Shown: positions 34,415-45,344 of the stretch, piece after piece
Layout: every line of letters starts with the position of its first letter
Position numbering within the stretch: position 1 is the stretch's first letter
Assembly (NCBI RefSeq): GCF_036014115.1
Contig: NZ_CP107913.1
Location: 620,001-684,000 of the forward strand
DNA from: Streptomyces sp. NBC_00448
GTDB taxonomy: Bacteria; Actinomycetota; Actinomycetes; Streptomycetales; Streptomycetaceae
Direction of reading: 5' to 3'
Length of the DNA stretch: 64,000 bases
The notes under the pieces: generated by a model
Seen by the model: only the letters and a program-made list of their open reading frames with translations
Database searches by the model: none
What the model was told of the DNA's origin: nothing
Position numbers and translations under genes: made by a program

Positions 34415-34747
34415 TCAATTCTCGGCCACGTCCTGCGATGCGGAGCGGCGGTATTGGGCGTTGATGCGCTGCGCTTCTTCGAGCTGGTCTTCGAGGATGA
34501 TGATCCGGCAGGCCGCCTCAATGGGGGTGCCCTGGTCGACGAGCTCCCGCGCACGGGCAGCGATGCGCAGTTGATAGCGCGAGTAGCGTCGGTGACCGCC
34601 CTCGGAACGGAGCGGCGTGATCAACCGGGCTTCGCCGATGGCGCGCAAGAAGCCGGCAGTGGCGCCCAGGAGTTCCGCGGCGCGGCCCATGGTGAAGGCG
34701 GGGTAGTCGTCGTCATCGAGACGGCCGAACGAGTCGTCTGCTGTCAT
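34415..34747 (-). CDS. Small MerR-type helix-turn-helix protein
   Basis: A 110-residue protein. The winged helix-turn-helix of the MerR family spans about residues 17-80: FTMGRAAELLGATAGFLRAI, then RLITPLRSEGGHRRYSRYQL. A short dimerisation helix (IEAACRIIILEDQLEEAQ) closes it. It lacks an effector domain and metal cysteines, so it resembles the heat-shock regulator HspR in size. Its position beyond the chaperone block makes a role there attractive but unproven. GAGAGG precedes the ATG. The DUF1931 gene upstream is more than 800 bases away. Confidence 0.82.
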   Translation of the reverse strand: MTADDSFGRLDDDDYPAFTMGRAAELLGATAGFLRAIGEARLITPLRSEGGHRRYSRYQLRIAARARELVDQGTPIEAACRIIILEDQLEEAQRINAQYRRSASQDVAEN

Positions 34748-34772
34748 TGCACCTCTCTGTGGAACGCGTGGA

Positions 34773-34804
34773 GGGGTCCTGGCACCGTACGGCGCCAGGA
34801 CCCC
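34773..34804. promoter_or_regulatory. Long near-perfect palindrome upstream of the MerR-type gene
   Basis: GGGGTCCTGGC pairs with GCCAGGACCCC, and the ten bases between contain CCGTACGG, itself a palindrome. Thirty of 32 bases are therefore symmetrical. It lies 26 bases before the start codon. It could be an autoregulatory operator (MerR proteins bind long dyads) or a terminator. Confidence 0.5.
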
Positions 34805-35561
34805 GAAGGAACTACTACACCATCTGCCGGCCTTGCCACTGCGCCGGCTCTCTGTTTCCGCTGACCCGACCGTGATGCCGTCGGAGCCGCGGGGATCGCG
34901 GTTGCTTGACCGGAGACCACCTCACTATCGATGTCCTGCGGTACCCGGGCTCACACTTCCGCCCGGGCGATCCTGATGGCGCCTGGCCCCTCCGTTCTTT
35001 CCTCTGTCGACCGAAAACCCATTGGTCATGCGAACTGCTCCGTGGCCTGCGGTAGCGCCACTCTTCGGCAGCCGGCCCCGTCGCCTGTCCTGCCTCTGCT
35101 CTGGCTTGGAACCCCACGTGCCGAACTTCCCGGTGCGCGCGCCCGCAGCCGACGCCTTCACCGAGGTACTGCTCACTGACTTCACTGCTGGGTACTGCGA
35201 ACCGCACATACCGAACTGCGGTACTTCTCCCGGCGGCCCCTGATCACCGCGGGCCGCCCGGTCCGGTCGTCAGCCCCGACGCCATCTGGCAATCCAGCGC
35301 CGGAACTCCACCACCGCACCGTCCTTCAACTGCGGGTACCACTGCCCGGCAGTTCGTCTCTGCCAGGCCCTGCTCGATCTCGGCTACGAGAGAAACCATA
35401 GCCACACCGACCCCCGATGTCTACTCCAGCGAACACAGATTTTCGCGTGTCGATCGCAAAGGTAGTCGCCCTCGACCACAGACGGAGAGCTCGGCAGCAC
35501 GGCGACAGCCCGCAGCCTGATCGGCTCCGGCCGAACCGGCCGGGCCGCAGGACGTCTCCGC
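34805..35561. other. Gene-free interval of about 750 bases
   Basis: No reading frame on either strand shows family features, a ribosome site or sustained codon bias. A seven-base-pair hairpin (CCCGGGC with GCCCGGG) is at 34944-34967. GC content drops in places, for example around 35400-35470. It may hold decayed sequence or an unrecognised RNA. It separates the MerR-type gene from the chaperone operon. Confidence 0.45.
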
Positions 35562-36011
35562 TCAGATCAGCAGGTCGAACAGTTCGAAGGCTTCGTCCCA
35601 CTGGTCCGTGGAGGGGCGCCGGGTGTCGCGCGCGAGGGTTTTGAGAGCGCGCGCGAGAGCGACGCTGAGGCCGCCGGCCAGGTCGGGCAGCCGCTGCTGG
35701 GTGTCCTCGGCGGCATCCATGCCGAGGTCGGGGCGGGCGGCGAGCTGTTCGAGCAGGGGGCGCAGTTCGATGCCCTCCTCCAGCTTCCGGAAGGCGTGGA
35801 TGCTCTCCTGCAGGCCTTTCGTGACCGGGAGGTCCTGAGGCTCGATGACGTCCCGGTCGTTGGCCTTGGCATCGGCCGTGCCGATGAGGAAGAGGTCGTA
35901 GAGCTTGGCGTCCACGAAGTCGTTGTAGCGTTTGAGGTCGTTCTTGTTGACGTCGATGCCGGCGGCTGCGCGGAAGAAGCGCTCGAACTTGGTGACTCCC
36001 ATGACGGGCAT
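35562..36011 (-). CDS. DUF1931 histone-fold protein
   Basis: A 149-residue protein that opens MGVTKFERFFRAAAGIDVN and continues KNDLKRYNDFVDAKLYDL, then RDVIEPQDLPVTKGLQES. This is the DUF1931 signature, a bacterial family whose known structures contain paired histone folds in one chain. The partner could be DNA or protein; function is unproven. The start at the first ATG is supported by AGAAGG nine bases ahead; a second ATG three codons later is possible. It is the last gene of the leftward stress cluster, 36 bases after the cNMP/reductase gene. Confidence 0.88.
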   Translation of the reverse strand: MPVMGVTKFERFFRAAAGIDVNKNDLKRYNDFVDAKLYDLFLIGTADAKANDRDVIEPQDLPVTKGLQESIHAFRKLEEGIELRPLLEQLAARPDLGMDAAEDTQQRLPDLAGGLSVALARALKTLARDTRRPSTDQWDEAFELFDLLI

Positions 36012-36047
36012 CTCATTTCACCTTCTCGCGTGGTGGATACGCTGAGG

Positions 36048-37724
36048 TCAGCGGATGGCGGGTGTTCCCACCTCCCCGAGGTGCTCGTGCGCCAGGCGCA
36101 CAGCCATGGCGCCCTCACCGACAGCGGAGGCCACCCGCTTGACCGAGCCGCTGCGGACGTCGCCGACGGCGAAGACTCCCGGCAAACCGGTCTCCAGGGC
36201 GAGCGGGGTGCGGGCGAGGCGATTCCAGAGGTCCGCTGCTACCTGGACCACGTCCTGCCCGGTCGGAATGAAGCCCCGCCGGTCCAGGGTGACGGCGTCG
36301 GCGAGCCAGGAGGTGGCGGGGCGCGCGCCGATGAAGACGAACAGGGCGCGGGCTGCCAGCACCTGCTGCTCGCGGGTGCGGTTGTCCTCGACGATGAGGG
36401 ATTCGACCCGGTCCTCGCCGGTGACCTCCCGGACTTCGGTATGCAACTGGACATTGATCCGGGGGTGCCGCTCGATCCTGTCGATCAGGTAGCGGGACAT
36501 GCTGTGTTCCAGGTCTCCACCGCGGACCAGAAGATGGACGGCGGGCGACTCGCGAGCCAGGAACAGGGCTGCTTGGCCGGCGGAGTTGCCGCCGCCTACG
36601 ACGGCGACCGGGTCAAGGCGACAGTTCCGTGCTTCCCAGACGGTGGCGGCGTAGTGGACCCCGAGTCCTTCGAACCGCTCGACGCCGGGGGCGGTCAGCC
36701 GCCGGTAGCGGGCGCCGGTGGCCACCACGACGTTGGTGGCGGTGGCCGTGCCGCCATCGGCGAGCCGCACCACGTTGGTCCCGTCGCGCTGTTCGAGGCC
36801 GGTGGCCTCGGCGGGGACGTCGATCCGGGCGCCGAACCGCTTGGCCTGTACGACGGCGCGTTCGGCGAGCTCCATGCCGGAGATCCCGGCGGGGAAACCG
36901 AGGTAGTTCTCGATCCGGGAGGAGGTCCCGGCCTGGCCGCCGGTCGCCACGCCGTCCAGGACGACGGTGGAGAGTCCCTCGGAGGCGCCGTACACCGCGG
37001 CGGCAAGGCCCCCGGGTCCCGCGCCGACCACCACCAGGTCGCAGACGGCCTTCGCGGCGGTCTCGGTCCGCAGCCCGATGACCTGGGCGAGTTCGACGTT
37101 GGAGGGATTGCGCAGCACCCGGTAGTCGTTCCAGACGACGATCGGGGTCTCCTCGGGAGCGATCCCGAGACGCGTGAGCAGCGCCTCGGCCTCGGTGTCC
37201 TTCTCCAGATCGGCCCAGCGGTGCGGGAGGCGGTTGCGGGCGGCGAACTCCAGTAGCCGCCGGGTGTCGGGGGAAAAGGCGGAGCCGATGATGCGGAAGC
37301 CCGTGCCCGCGCCGGCCAGCATCCTGCGGCGCAGAAGGTAGGCCCGCAGGATGACGTCGCCGAGCGCGGGTTCGCGGCTGAGCAGGTCGCGCAGGGCGGC
37401 CGAACCCACAGCCAGTACCTCTCCGGGCCTGTTCACCACCGCGCTGACGAAGGCGGTCTGGCCCTCCAGTACGCCCAGTTCGCCGAGGAAGCTGCGCGGA
37501 CCGTGCAACTGGACGACGTGCTCCTGGTCGTCGCGGCCTTCGACCACGGCCACCGTGCCGCTGAGGACGACGAAGAACTCGTCACCGCGTTCGCCGGCCC
37601 GGAAGAGCTGTTCCCCCTCGCGGACGTGCCGTTTCCGTCCGCAGGATCTCAGGATCGCGATCTGGTCGTCCGTCAGCCGCGGGTAGGCACCGTGGACGTC
37701 GGCCGTCGGGGTCAGGGTCGGCAC
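36048..37724 (-). CDS. cNMP-binding / thioredoxin-reductase-like fusion
   Basis: A 558-residue fusion. Residues 20-130 form a cyclic-nucleotide-binding (CRP-like) beta barrel with FLGELGVLEGQ. Residues about 142-212 resemble a glutaredoxin-like insert (GTGFRIIGSAFSPDTRRLLE). From about 229 comes a two-dinucleotide-binding flavoprotein: FAD site VVVGAGPGGLAAA (GxGxxG at 234-239), NADPH site VAVVGGGNSAGQAA, and GVFAVGDVRSGSVKRV. The redox CxxC of true thioredoxin reductase is absent, so its electron acceptor is unclear. The GTG start has GGGAG ahead. Its neighbours include a thioredoxin, suggesting a ligand-gated redox partner. Confidence 0.9.
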   Translation of the reverse strand: MPTLTPTADVHGAYPRLTDDQIAILRSCGRKRHVREGEQLFRAGERGDEFFVVLSGTVAVVEGRDDQEHVVQLHGPRSFLGELGVLEGQTAFVSAVVNRPGEVLAVGSAALRDLLSREPALGDVILRAYLLRRRMLAGAGTGFRIIGSAFSPDTRRLLEFAARNRLPHRWADLEKDTEAEALLTRLGIAPEETPIVVWNDYRVLRNPSNVELAQVIGLRTETAAKAVCDLVVVGAGPGGLAAAVYGASEGLSTVVLDGVATGGQAGTSSRIENYLGFPAGISGMELAERAVVQAKRFGARIDVPAEATGLEQRDGTNVVRLADGGTATATNVVVATGARYRRLTAPGVERFEGLGVHYAATVWEARNCRLDPVAVVGGGNSAGQAALFLARESPAVHLLVRGGDLEHSMSRYLIDRIERHPRINVQLHTEVREVTGEDRVESLIVEDNRTREQQVLAARALFVFIGARPATSWLADAVTLDRRGFIPTGQDVVQVAADLWNRLARTPLALETGLPGVFAVGDVRSGSVKRVASAVGEGAMAVRLAHEHLGEVGTPAIR

Positions 37725-37817
37725 GGTTCGCTCCCTTCGTCGGAAGCAGAGGCGGAGGCGATGAGCACAGTTTGAAGGTCAGCCAGAGCAGCGGCGCAGG
37801 AGGAGGCGCCGGCCCGC

Positions 37818-38081
37818 TCAGACCATCGCTTCGTGCACGAAGCACCACCGCCAGTCCTCGCCGGGTTCGAACGACTGCACGATCGGGTGCCCGTCGGTCG
37901 CCGCGTGAGCGCGGGCGTGCCGCATCGGCGAGGAGTCGCAGCAGCCGACGTGGCCACAGGTCAGGCAGAGGCGCAGGTGCAGCCACTGAGTCCCCATGCG
38001 CAGGCAGTCCTCGCAGCCCTGCGGTGTTCTGGGCGCAACGGGCCGGACCATGGAAAGGTGCGGGTCGGGAAAGTTGGTCAT
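37818..38081 (-). CDS. UBP-type zinc-finger protein
   Basis: An 87-residue stand-alone UBP zinc finger. The metal pattern is complete: CEDC, LRLCLTCGHVGCCDSS, HARAHAATDGHP and WRWCFVHE. In eukaryotes this fold binds the free C-terminus of ubiquitin; in actinomycetes such small proteins are common but their ligand is unknown. Its ATG shares one base with the stop of the thioredoxin gene (TGATG), so it is translationally coupled to it. CGGAGG lies ahead of the start. It may bind a protein tail and deliver it to neighbouring redox or Clp machinery; this is inference. Confidence 0.88.
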   Translation of the reverse strand: MTNFPDPHLSMVRPVAPRTPQGCEDCLRMGTQWLHLRLCLTCGHVGCCDSSPMRHARAHAATDGHPIVQSFEPGEDWRWCFVHEAMV

Positions 38082-38611
38082 CACGGCCTCCGGGAGGCGG
38101 GATCGGCTGGTCCATGGGACATCGACAGCGACTCGTCCACCCACTGGCGCAGCGCGTTCGCGGGCGCGGCGCCGGTCTGGCGGGCGACTTGCCTGCCCCT
38201 GTCGAGGATCAGCAGGGTGGGTACGGCTTGGACCTCGAACTGCCGTGCCAAGGCCGGGGACTTGTCGATGTCGACCTTGACGAGTTTGATCCGGCCGGCC
38301 AGGTCCCTGGCGACCTGTTCGAGGGCCGGGCTCACCATGCGGCAGGGGCCGCACCAGGTGGCCCAGAGGTCCACCAGCACCGGCAGGCTCGCCTGCTCGG
38401 CGACCTCCCCGAAGTCGGCGTCGCCCGCTTCGGCGATCCACGGAAGCGGGGCCCGGCAGTTTCCGCAGCGCGGGCTGCCCTCCGCCGCGGCGGGTACGCG
38501 GTTGGTCCGGCCGCAGTTGGCGCAGGTGACCGTCCGCACCGAACTCTCGGCACCGCCGGTACTGCCGTCACGACCGCCGCGGTCGGCTCGGCCTTCTGGA
38601 GAAGTACTCAT
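38081..38611 (-). CDS. Thioredoxin with N-terminal zinc ribbon
   Basis: A 176-residue thioredoxin-2-like protein. An N-terminal zinc ribbon has two CxxC pairs (CANC, CGNC), as in E. coli TrxC. The thioredoxin fold follows with the active site WATWCGPCRM and cis-proline loop VQAVPTLLIL. It reduces protein disulfides in the cytoplasm, and the zinc ribbon senses oxidation in TrxC relatives. The ATG shares one base with the clpB stop; a GTG one codon earlier is the alternative. Placement directly behind ClpB couples disaggregation with disulfide repair. Confidence 0.92.
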   Translation of the reverse strand: MSTSPEGRADRGGRDGSTGGAESSVRTVTCANCGRTNRVPAAAEGSPRCGNCRAPLPWIAEAGDADFGEVAEQASLPVLVDLWATWCGPCRMVSPALEQVARDLAGRIKLVKVDIDKSPALARQFEVQAVPTLLILDRGRQVARQTGAAPANALRQWVDESLSMSHGPADPASRRP

Positions 38612-41238
38612 CACGGCTCCTGTGGCTCGTCGTCCTGCAGGGTGACGGTCAGTTCGCCGCCCGCGGCGTCGACCAGGACGGTCACGCCTTCGCGTGCCTC
38701 GCCGCTGAGCAACGCGCGGCCGATCCTGGTCTCGACCTCGTGCGAGATGAAGCGGCGCAGCGGCCTGGCTCCGTAGACCGGGTCGTAGCCCTCGGCGGCG
38801 ATCAGGTGGCGGGCCGGCTCGGTGAGGACGAGCGTGATGCGCTGCTCGGAGAGGCGGTCGCGCAGCTCGTCGAGGAGCAGGTCGACGATGCGCTCGATCT
38901 GCGCGATGCCGAGCGGGTGGAAGAGGACGATGTCGTCGACGCGGTTGAGGAACTCGGGGCGGAAATGGCCGTTGAGTTCGGTCATCACCAGCGCCCGCGC
39001 CTCGGGCTTGATCTCGCCCGCCTGAGTGGCGTCCTGGAGCAGGTACTGCGACCCGAGGTTGGAGGTCATGATGATCACGGTGTTGCGGAAGTCGACGGTC
39101 CGGCCCTGGGCGTCGGTGATCCGGCCGTCGTCCAGCACCTGGAGGAGCGTGTTGAAGACGTCGGCGTGCGCCTTCTCGATCTCGTCGAACAGGATGACGG
39201 AGTAGGGCTTGCGGCGTACCGCCTCGGTGAGCTGGCCGCCCTCCTCGTAGCCCACGTATCCGGGGGGCGCGCCGACCAGTCGGCTGACGGTGTGGCGCTC
39301 CTGGTACTCGCTCATGTCGAGGCGGATCATGTTGCTCTCGCTGTCGAACAGCGCTGCGGCCAGCGTCTTGGCCAGCTCGGTCTTCCCGACGCCGGTCGGG
39401 CCGAGGAAGATGAACGAGCCGATCGGCCGGCGCGGGTCACGTACCCCGGAGCGGGCCCGTATCACCGCGTCGGCGACGAGCTGGACGGCCTCGTCCTGGC
39501 CCACGACCCGCTCGCGCAGGATCTCGTCCAGCTTGAGCAGCTTCTGCCGTTCGCCCTCCTGAAGGCGGGTGACGGGGATGCCGGTCCACGCGGAGACGAT
39601 CTCGGCGATCTCCTCGGCGGTCACCACCTCGCGCAGCAGCCGGCTCTCGCCCTGCTTGTCGGCGAGGTGCTCCTCCTCGGACGCCAGGCGCCGCTCAAGT
39701 TCGGCGACCGTTCCATAGCGAAGTTGGGCGGCACGGTTGAGTTCGTAGGCGCGTTCGGCGTGCTCGGCCTCCTGCCGGGCGCGTTCCAGATCCTGGCGCA
39801 GTTCCTGGACCTTGCGGATGGCCTGGCGCTCGGCCTCCCACTGGGCATGCTTGGCGTCCGCCTCACCGCGCAGGTCCGCCAGTTCACGCCGCAGGTCCTC
39901 CAGGCGGGCGCGGCTGGCGGGGTCGGTCTCCTGGTCCAGCGCGGCCTCCTCGATCTCCAGGCGGGTTGCCCGGCGGGTGAGTTCGTCGAGTTCGGCGGGC
40001 ATGGAGTCGATCTCGGTCCGCAGCCGTGCGCAGGCCTCGTCGACCAGGTCGATGGCCTTGTCCGGGAGGAAGCGGTCGCTGATGTAGCGGTGGCTGAGGG
40101 TGGCCGCGGCGACCAGGGCGTTGTCCTGGATCTTGACGCCGTGGAAGATCTCCAGTCGCTCCCGGATGCCGCGCAGGATGGAGATGGCGTCCTCGACGGT
40201 CGGCTCGTCCACCTGGACGGTCTGGAAGCGGCGCTCCAGGGCGGCGTCGGACTCGATGTGCTTGCGGTACTCGTCCAGCGTGGTGGCCCCGATCATGTGC
40301 AGCTCGCCGCGGGCCAGCATCGGCTTGAGCATGTTCCCCGCGTCCATCGCGCCCTCGGCGGCGCCGGCCCCGACGACGGTGTGCAGCTCGTCCACGAACA
40401 GCAATATCCGGCCCTCGGCGCCCTTCACCTCCGACAGAACGGCCTTGAGGCGCTCCTCGAACTCGCCGCGGTACTTCGCCCCGGCCACCAGCGACCCCAT
40501 GTCGAGCGAGAACACCGTCTTGTCCCGCAGCCCTTCGGGCACGTCGCCGCGCACGATCCGCTGGGCCAGGCCCTCGACGATGGCGGTCTTGCCGACGCCG
40601 GGTTCGCCGATCAGGACTGGGTTGTTCTTGCTCTTGCGGCTGAGGATCTGGATCACCCGGCGGATCTCGGCGTCCCGGCCGATCACCGGGTCGAGGCGGC
40701 CGGTGCGGGCCTCGACGACGAGGTCGCGCCCGTACTTCTCCAGGGCCTCGTAGGCTTCCTCAGGATTGGCGGAGGTGACCCGCTGATTCCCGCGCACCGT
40801 GGTGAGGGCGGCGAGGAAGGAGTCCTTGGTGACGCCCTGTTCGCCGAGCCGCCGGCCGGCCGCGGTGGTCGAACCCTCGTCCACCAGTGCGAGCACCAGG
40901 TGCTCGGTGGAGACGTACTCGTCCTTGAGCCGCTTGGTCTCCTGCTCCGCGCTGTCCAGCAGCCGGGCCAACCGCTGGGTCACCATCACCTGCCCGGGGG
41001 CGGCACCCGGACCGGTCGTGCGCGGGCGCTTGGCGAGATCGGCCTCGACTGCGGCCCGCAGGGCGGCCGGATCGGCACCGGCGTCGGCCAGCAGACGGGT
41101 GGTCAGGCCATCCTGCTGATCGAGCAGGGCCAGCAGCAGGTGCTCCCCGTCGACCTCGGTCTGGCCCATCCGCACCGCGACGCTCTGCGCTTCCTGCAGC
41201 GCTTCCTGGGACTTCTGGGTGAGGCGGTTCATGTCCAT
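38611..41238 (-). CDS. clpB: ClpB-type disaggregase
   Basis: An 875-residue AAA+ chaperone that extracts polypeptides from aggregates with DnaK. The N-domain covers about 1-150. The first ATPase has Walker [10 protein letters not shown], and the long coiled-coil middle domain follows ([16 protein letters not shown] region). The second ATPase has GPTGVGKTE and [21 protein letters not shown]. No ClpP-binding loop typical of ClpA/ClpC is seen. The ATG is supported by GGAG eight bases ahead and slightly overlaps the cbpM end. It is probably a second ClpB in the genome, dedicated to this operon. Confidence 0.95.
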   Translation of the reverse strand: MDMNRLTQKSQEALQEAQSVAVRMGQTEVDGEHLLLALLDQQDGLTTRLLADAGADPAALRAAVEADLAKRPRTTGPGAAPGQVMVTQRLARLLDSAEQETKRLKDEYVSTEHLVLALVDEGSTTAAGRRLGEQGVTKDSFLAALTTVRGNQRVTSANPEEAYEALEKYGRDLVVEARTGRLDPVIGRDAEIRRVIQILSRKSKNNPVLIGEPGVGKTAIVEGLAQRIVRGDVPEGLRDKTVFSLDMGSLVAGAKYRGEFEERLKAVLSEVKGAEGRILLFVDELHTVVGAGAAEGAMDAGNMLKPMLARGELHMIGATTLDEYRKHIESDAALERRFQTVQVDEPTVEDAISILRGIRERLEIFHGVKIQDNALVAAATLSHRYISDRFLPDKAIDLVDEACARLRTEIDSMPAELDELTRRATRLEIEEAALDQETDPASRARLEDLRRELADLRGEADAKHAQWEAERQAIRKVQELRQDLERARQEAEHAERAYELNRAAQLRYGTVAELERRLASEEEHLADKQGESRLLREVVTAEEIAEIVSAWTGIPVTRLQEGERQKLLKLDEILRERVVGQDEAVQLVADAVIRARSGVRDPRRPIGSFIFLGPTGVGKTELAKTLAAALFDSESNMIRLDMSEYQERHTVSRLVGAPPGYVGYEEGGQLTEAVRRKPYSVILFDEIEKAHADVFNTLLQVLDDGRITDAQGRTVDFRNTVIIMTSNLGSQYLLQDATQAGEIKPEARALVMTELNGHFRPEFLNRVDDIVLFHPLGIAQIERIVDLLLDELRDRLSEQRITLVLTEPARHLIAAEGYDPVYGARPLRRFISHEVETRIGRALLSGEAREGVTVLVDAAGGELTVTLQDDEPQEP

Positions 41239-41618
41239 GTCGTGGGCTCCTTGGCGGCTCGTTCGCTGTGCCGCAGTGCGGTTTCCAGGCGTTCGATGCG
41301 GTCGAGCAGGTCCAGGACCACGCCGATGGCCGCGTAGTTGAGGCACAGTCCGTCCCGCAGCCGCTGCACCCGGGCGATGGCCGACGGCGCGCTCGGCCGG
41401 AACCACAGCCGGCCCCGTGCGTCACGCTCGGCGTCCACCAGTCCGAGGGCGACGAAGCGGCTGACGAGTTCGGGCGGCAGTCCGCTCCTGCTGGTCACTG
41501 CGGCCATGGGGAGCTGGTAGGGGCTGGGCCTGGTCCGGTAGACGCGCACCAGCGGATAAGCAGCCCTGGTGCCGGGCTGTCCGGCTCCTTGGGCGGGCGA
41601 ACGGTGTTCGGCTCTCAT
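41229..41618 (-). CDS. CbpM-like chaperone modulator
   Basis: A 129-residue MerR-like protein. After a basic N-terminal stretch, the fold includes [40 protein letters not shown] and a helical end, [19 protein letters not shown]. This pattern belongs to CbpM-type modulators that bind and inhibit the J-domain of CbpA. Its ATG overlaps the cbpA stop (ATGA) and its end overlaps clpB, so all three are translationally linked. It could also act as an operon regulator, since the fold is MerR-derived. Confidence 0.82.
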   Translation of the reverse strand: MRAEHRSPAQGAGQPGTRAAYPLVRVYRTRPSPYQLPMAAVTSRSGLPPELVSRFVALGLVDAERDARGRLWFRPSAPSAIARVQRLRDGLCLNYAAIGVVLDLLDRIERLETALRHSERAAKEPTTWT

Positions 41619-42592
41619 GTCTGCTTCCTCGGGTCGAAGGAGGAGACGGCGGCCAGTTCCTCGAACAACTCACGCTCGCGCGGGCTGGGCGAGGGCGGCA
41701 CCATCACCTGGATTTCGGCGTAGAGGTGCCCGGGGGAACCCTTGGGGTGGGGCATCCCCTCGCCGCGCAGCCGCAGCCGGCGGCCGGTGGAGGTACCGGG
41801 CGGCACATGCACCTTGACCGTCCCGCCCGGAGCGGAGAGCGGCACCGTGGCCCCCAGCGCGGCCTCCCAGGCGGTGACCGGCAGATCGACATGGATGTCG
41901 CGCCCAACGAGCCGGTAGCGGGGATGGGGGGCGATGCGGACCACCAGATAGAGGTCCCCGGCAGAACCCGGACCGCGGCCCCGGCCGCCCTCTCCTGCGA
42001 GCCGGATGCGCTGCCCGTCGACGACGCCGGCCGGAATGGTGACGTCGTAGCTGCGCTCCCCGCCGGGGCCGCCGAGAGTGATCTTCCGCCGGCCGCCGCG
42101 GTACGCCTCCTCCACACTGAGCGTGAGTTCGGCCTCTTGATCCGCGCCGGGGATCGGGCTGCCCCGCCCGGCGCCCCCCGCCCGGCCGCCGAACATGCCT
42201 CCGAAGAGATCTTCGAAGTCCACGCCAGAGGCATCAAAACCGGTCTCCGTCCAGGTCCGGCCGCCTGCCCGGTCGGCGCCTCGGCTGCCGCCGAAGGGAC
42301 TGCCGCGGTACGCGCCGGCTCCGCCGCCGAAGCCCTGGCCGGCCGCGACACGCTCGTCGTAGTCCTCCGGAACCTGCCGGAAGTCGGGGCCGAAGCGGTC
42401 GTAGCGGGACCGGGTGTCGGGGTCGGACAGCACGCTGTACGCCTCGTTGATCTGCTTGAAGCGCTCCTCCGCGGCCGGATCGCGGTTGACGTCCGGGTGG
42501 TAGCGGCGGGCCAGGGTACGGAACGCCTGCTGGATCTCGGCGCCGTCGGCGGTGCGGGGAACGCCCAGCACCTCGTAGTAGTCCTCTGCCAT
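41615..42592 (-). CDS. CbpA-type DnaJ co-chaperone
   Basis: A 325-residue J-protein without the zinc-finger domain (class II). The J-domain covers about residues 4-70 with YYEVLGV, the HPD motif in RRYHPDVN and DPDTRSRYDRFG. A glycine-rich region then contains FEDLFGGMFGG, followed by two C-terminal substrate-binding beta domains (ERSYDVTIPAGVVDGQRIRL, and HVPPGTSTGRRLRLRGEGMP). It activates the ATPase of the DnaK encoded two genes upstream and hands it substrate. GrpE ends eight bases before its start. Confidence 0.94.
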   Translation of the reverse strand: MAEDYYEVLGVPRTADGAEIQQAFRTLARRYHPDVNRDPAAEERFKQINEAYSVLSDPDTRSRYDRFGPDFRQVPEDYDERVAAGQGFGGGAGAYRGSPFGGSRGADRAGGRTWTETGFDASGVDFEDLFGGMFGGRAGGAGRGSPIPGADQEAELTLSVEEAYRGGRRKITLGGPGGERSYDVTIPAGVVDGQRIRLAGEGGRGRGPGSAGDLYLVVRIAPHPRYRLVGRDIHVDLPVTAWEAALGATVPLSAPGGTVKVHVPPGTSTGRRLRLRGEGMPHPKGSPGHLYAEIQVMVPPSPSPRERELFEELAAVSSFDPRKQT

Positions 42593-42599
42593 GGCGGCC

Positions 42600-43178
42600 T
42601 CACTCCTGCCTGCGGCTGACCGCTACCGCTGCCGGCCGCAGCTGGTGACCGGCTTCGCCGTAGCCGGGCCGCAGCACCTGGACGACGGTTCCCGCAGGTA
42701 CGTCAGGTTCGTCCACCACGGACACCACCTCGTGCTGCTCGGGGTGGAAGGGGACGCCGGTCTCCTCGTAGCGGGGGTAGCCGAGGCTTCGCAGCACCTC
42801 GACGGCCTGGTCGCGTACCGCCCGGACTCCGCTGACGATCGCGCCAGGGTCGCCGTCGCCCGCGTGGGCGAGGGCCAGTTCGAGGTTGTCGACGACCGGC
42901 AGGAACGCCGCAGCCACCTTGGCCCGTTCGGCCTCCCGTTCCCGGGGAAGCTCGCGGGCGTAGCGCTTGCGGAGGTTGTCGAGATCGGCGAGGGCTCGCC
43001 GCCACCGGTCCTCCAGTTCCTCCACCTCGGGGCTGCGGCGGGCAGGTGCCGCCTCCTGCTCCCCGGCTTCGGGGACCCGCGGGGTCGTCTGCGGTGCGGG
43101 TGCCCGCTCGGCCGACGTCTGCTCGGACTCGGGCGGGGAGCGGTCCTCGGCGGGACGCGTCTGTTCCTGATCCGACAT
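42600..43178 (-). CDS. grpE: GrpE nucleotide-exchange factor
   Basis: A 192-residue GrpE. An acidic, poorly conserved N-terminal third is followed by a long dimerising helix ([20 protein letters not shown], then [13 protein letters not shown]). The C-terminal beta domain ends [11 protein letters not shown], the canonical GrpE ending. It releases ADP from DnaK. It starts nine bases after the dnaK stop with GAGG at proper spacing. The tail is longer than needed and basic. Confidence 0.94.
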   Translation of the reverse strand: MSDQEQTRPAEDRSPPESEQTSAERAPAPQTTPRVPEAGEQEAAPARRSPEVEELEDRWRRALADLDNLRKRYARELPREREAERAKVAAAFLPVVDNLELALAHAGDGDPGAIVSGVRAVRDQAVEVLRSLGYPRYEETGVPFHPEQHEVVSVVDEPDVPAGTVVQVLRPGYGEAGHQLRPAAVAVSRRQE

Positions 43179-43187
43179 GTCGCCGCC

Positions 43188-45098
<1,911 letters not shown>

Positions 45099-45344
45099 AA
45101 GAATCTCCTCCGTCGCGACGCGGACCGGTCGGCGGGCTGCCCGGCGCACGGAGCCGGGGCACACCGCACCACCTCGCAGCCTCGCGCGGTACGCGGCGCT
45201 CTTCCTCGCCCCGGCAGGACCAATCCGCGCTGACGTTCCGGCCCGCGAGGACGGGGACGCGACGCGGTTCGCAGGTGAGACCCCGTGTCGAGCGGCGTAG
45301 CGTGGCAGGTGGGAAGTCGCTGTCGAGCCGCGAATGGACCTGCG

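Noticed and set aside
35320..35470. Possible gene remnant around ALLDLGYE-like translation
   Set aside because: Too short, no family match I can name, and codon bias is not sustained.
38611..41238. ClpC/ClpA rather than ClpB
   Set aside because: The long middle coiled-coil domain and the DnaK-system neighbours fit ClpB, and no ClpP-binding loop is evident.
45099..45344. HspR HAIR repeat upstream of dnaK
   Set aside because: Searched for CTTGAGT/ACTCAAG arms; none found at the required spacing.
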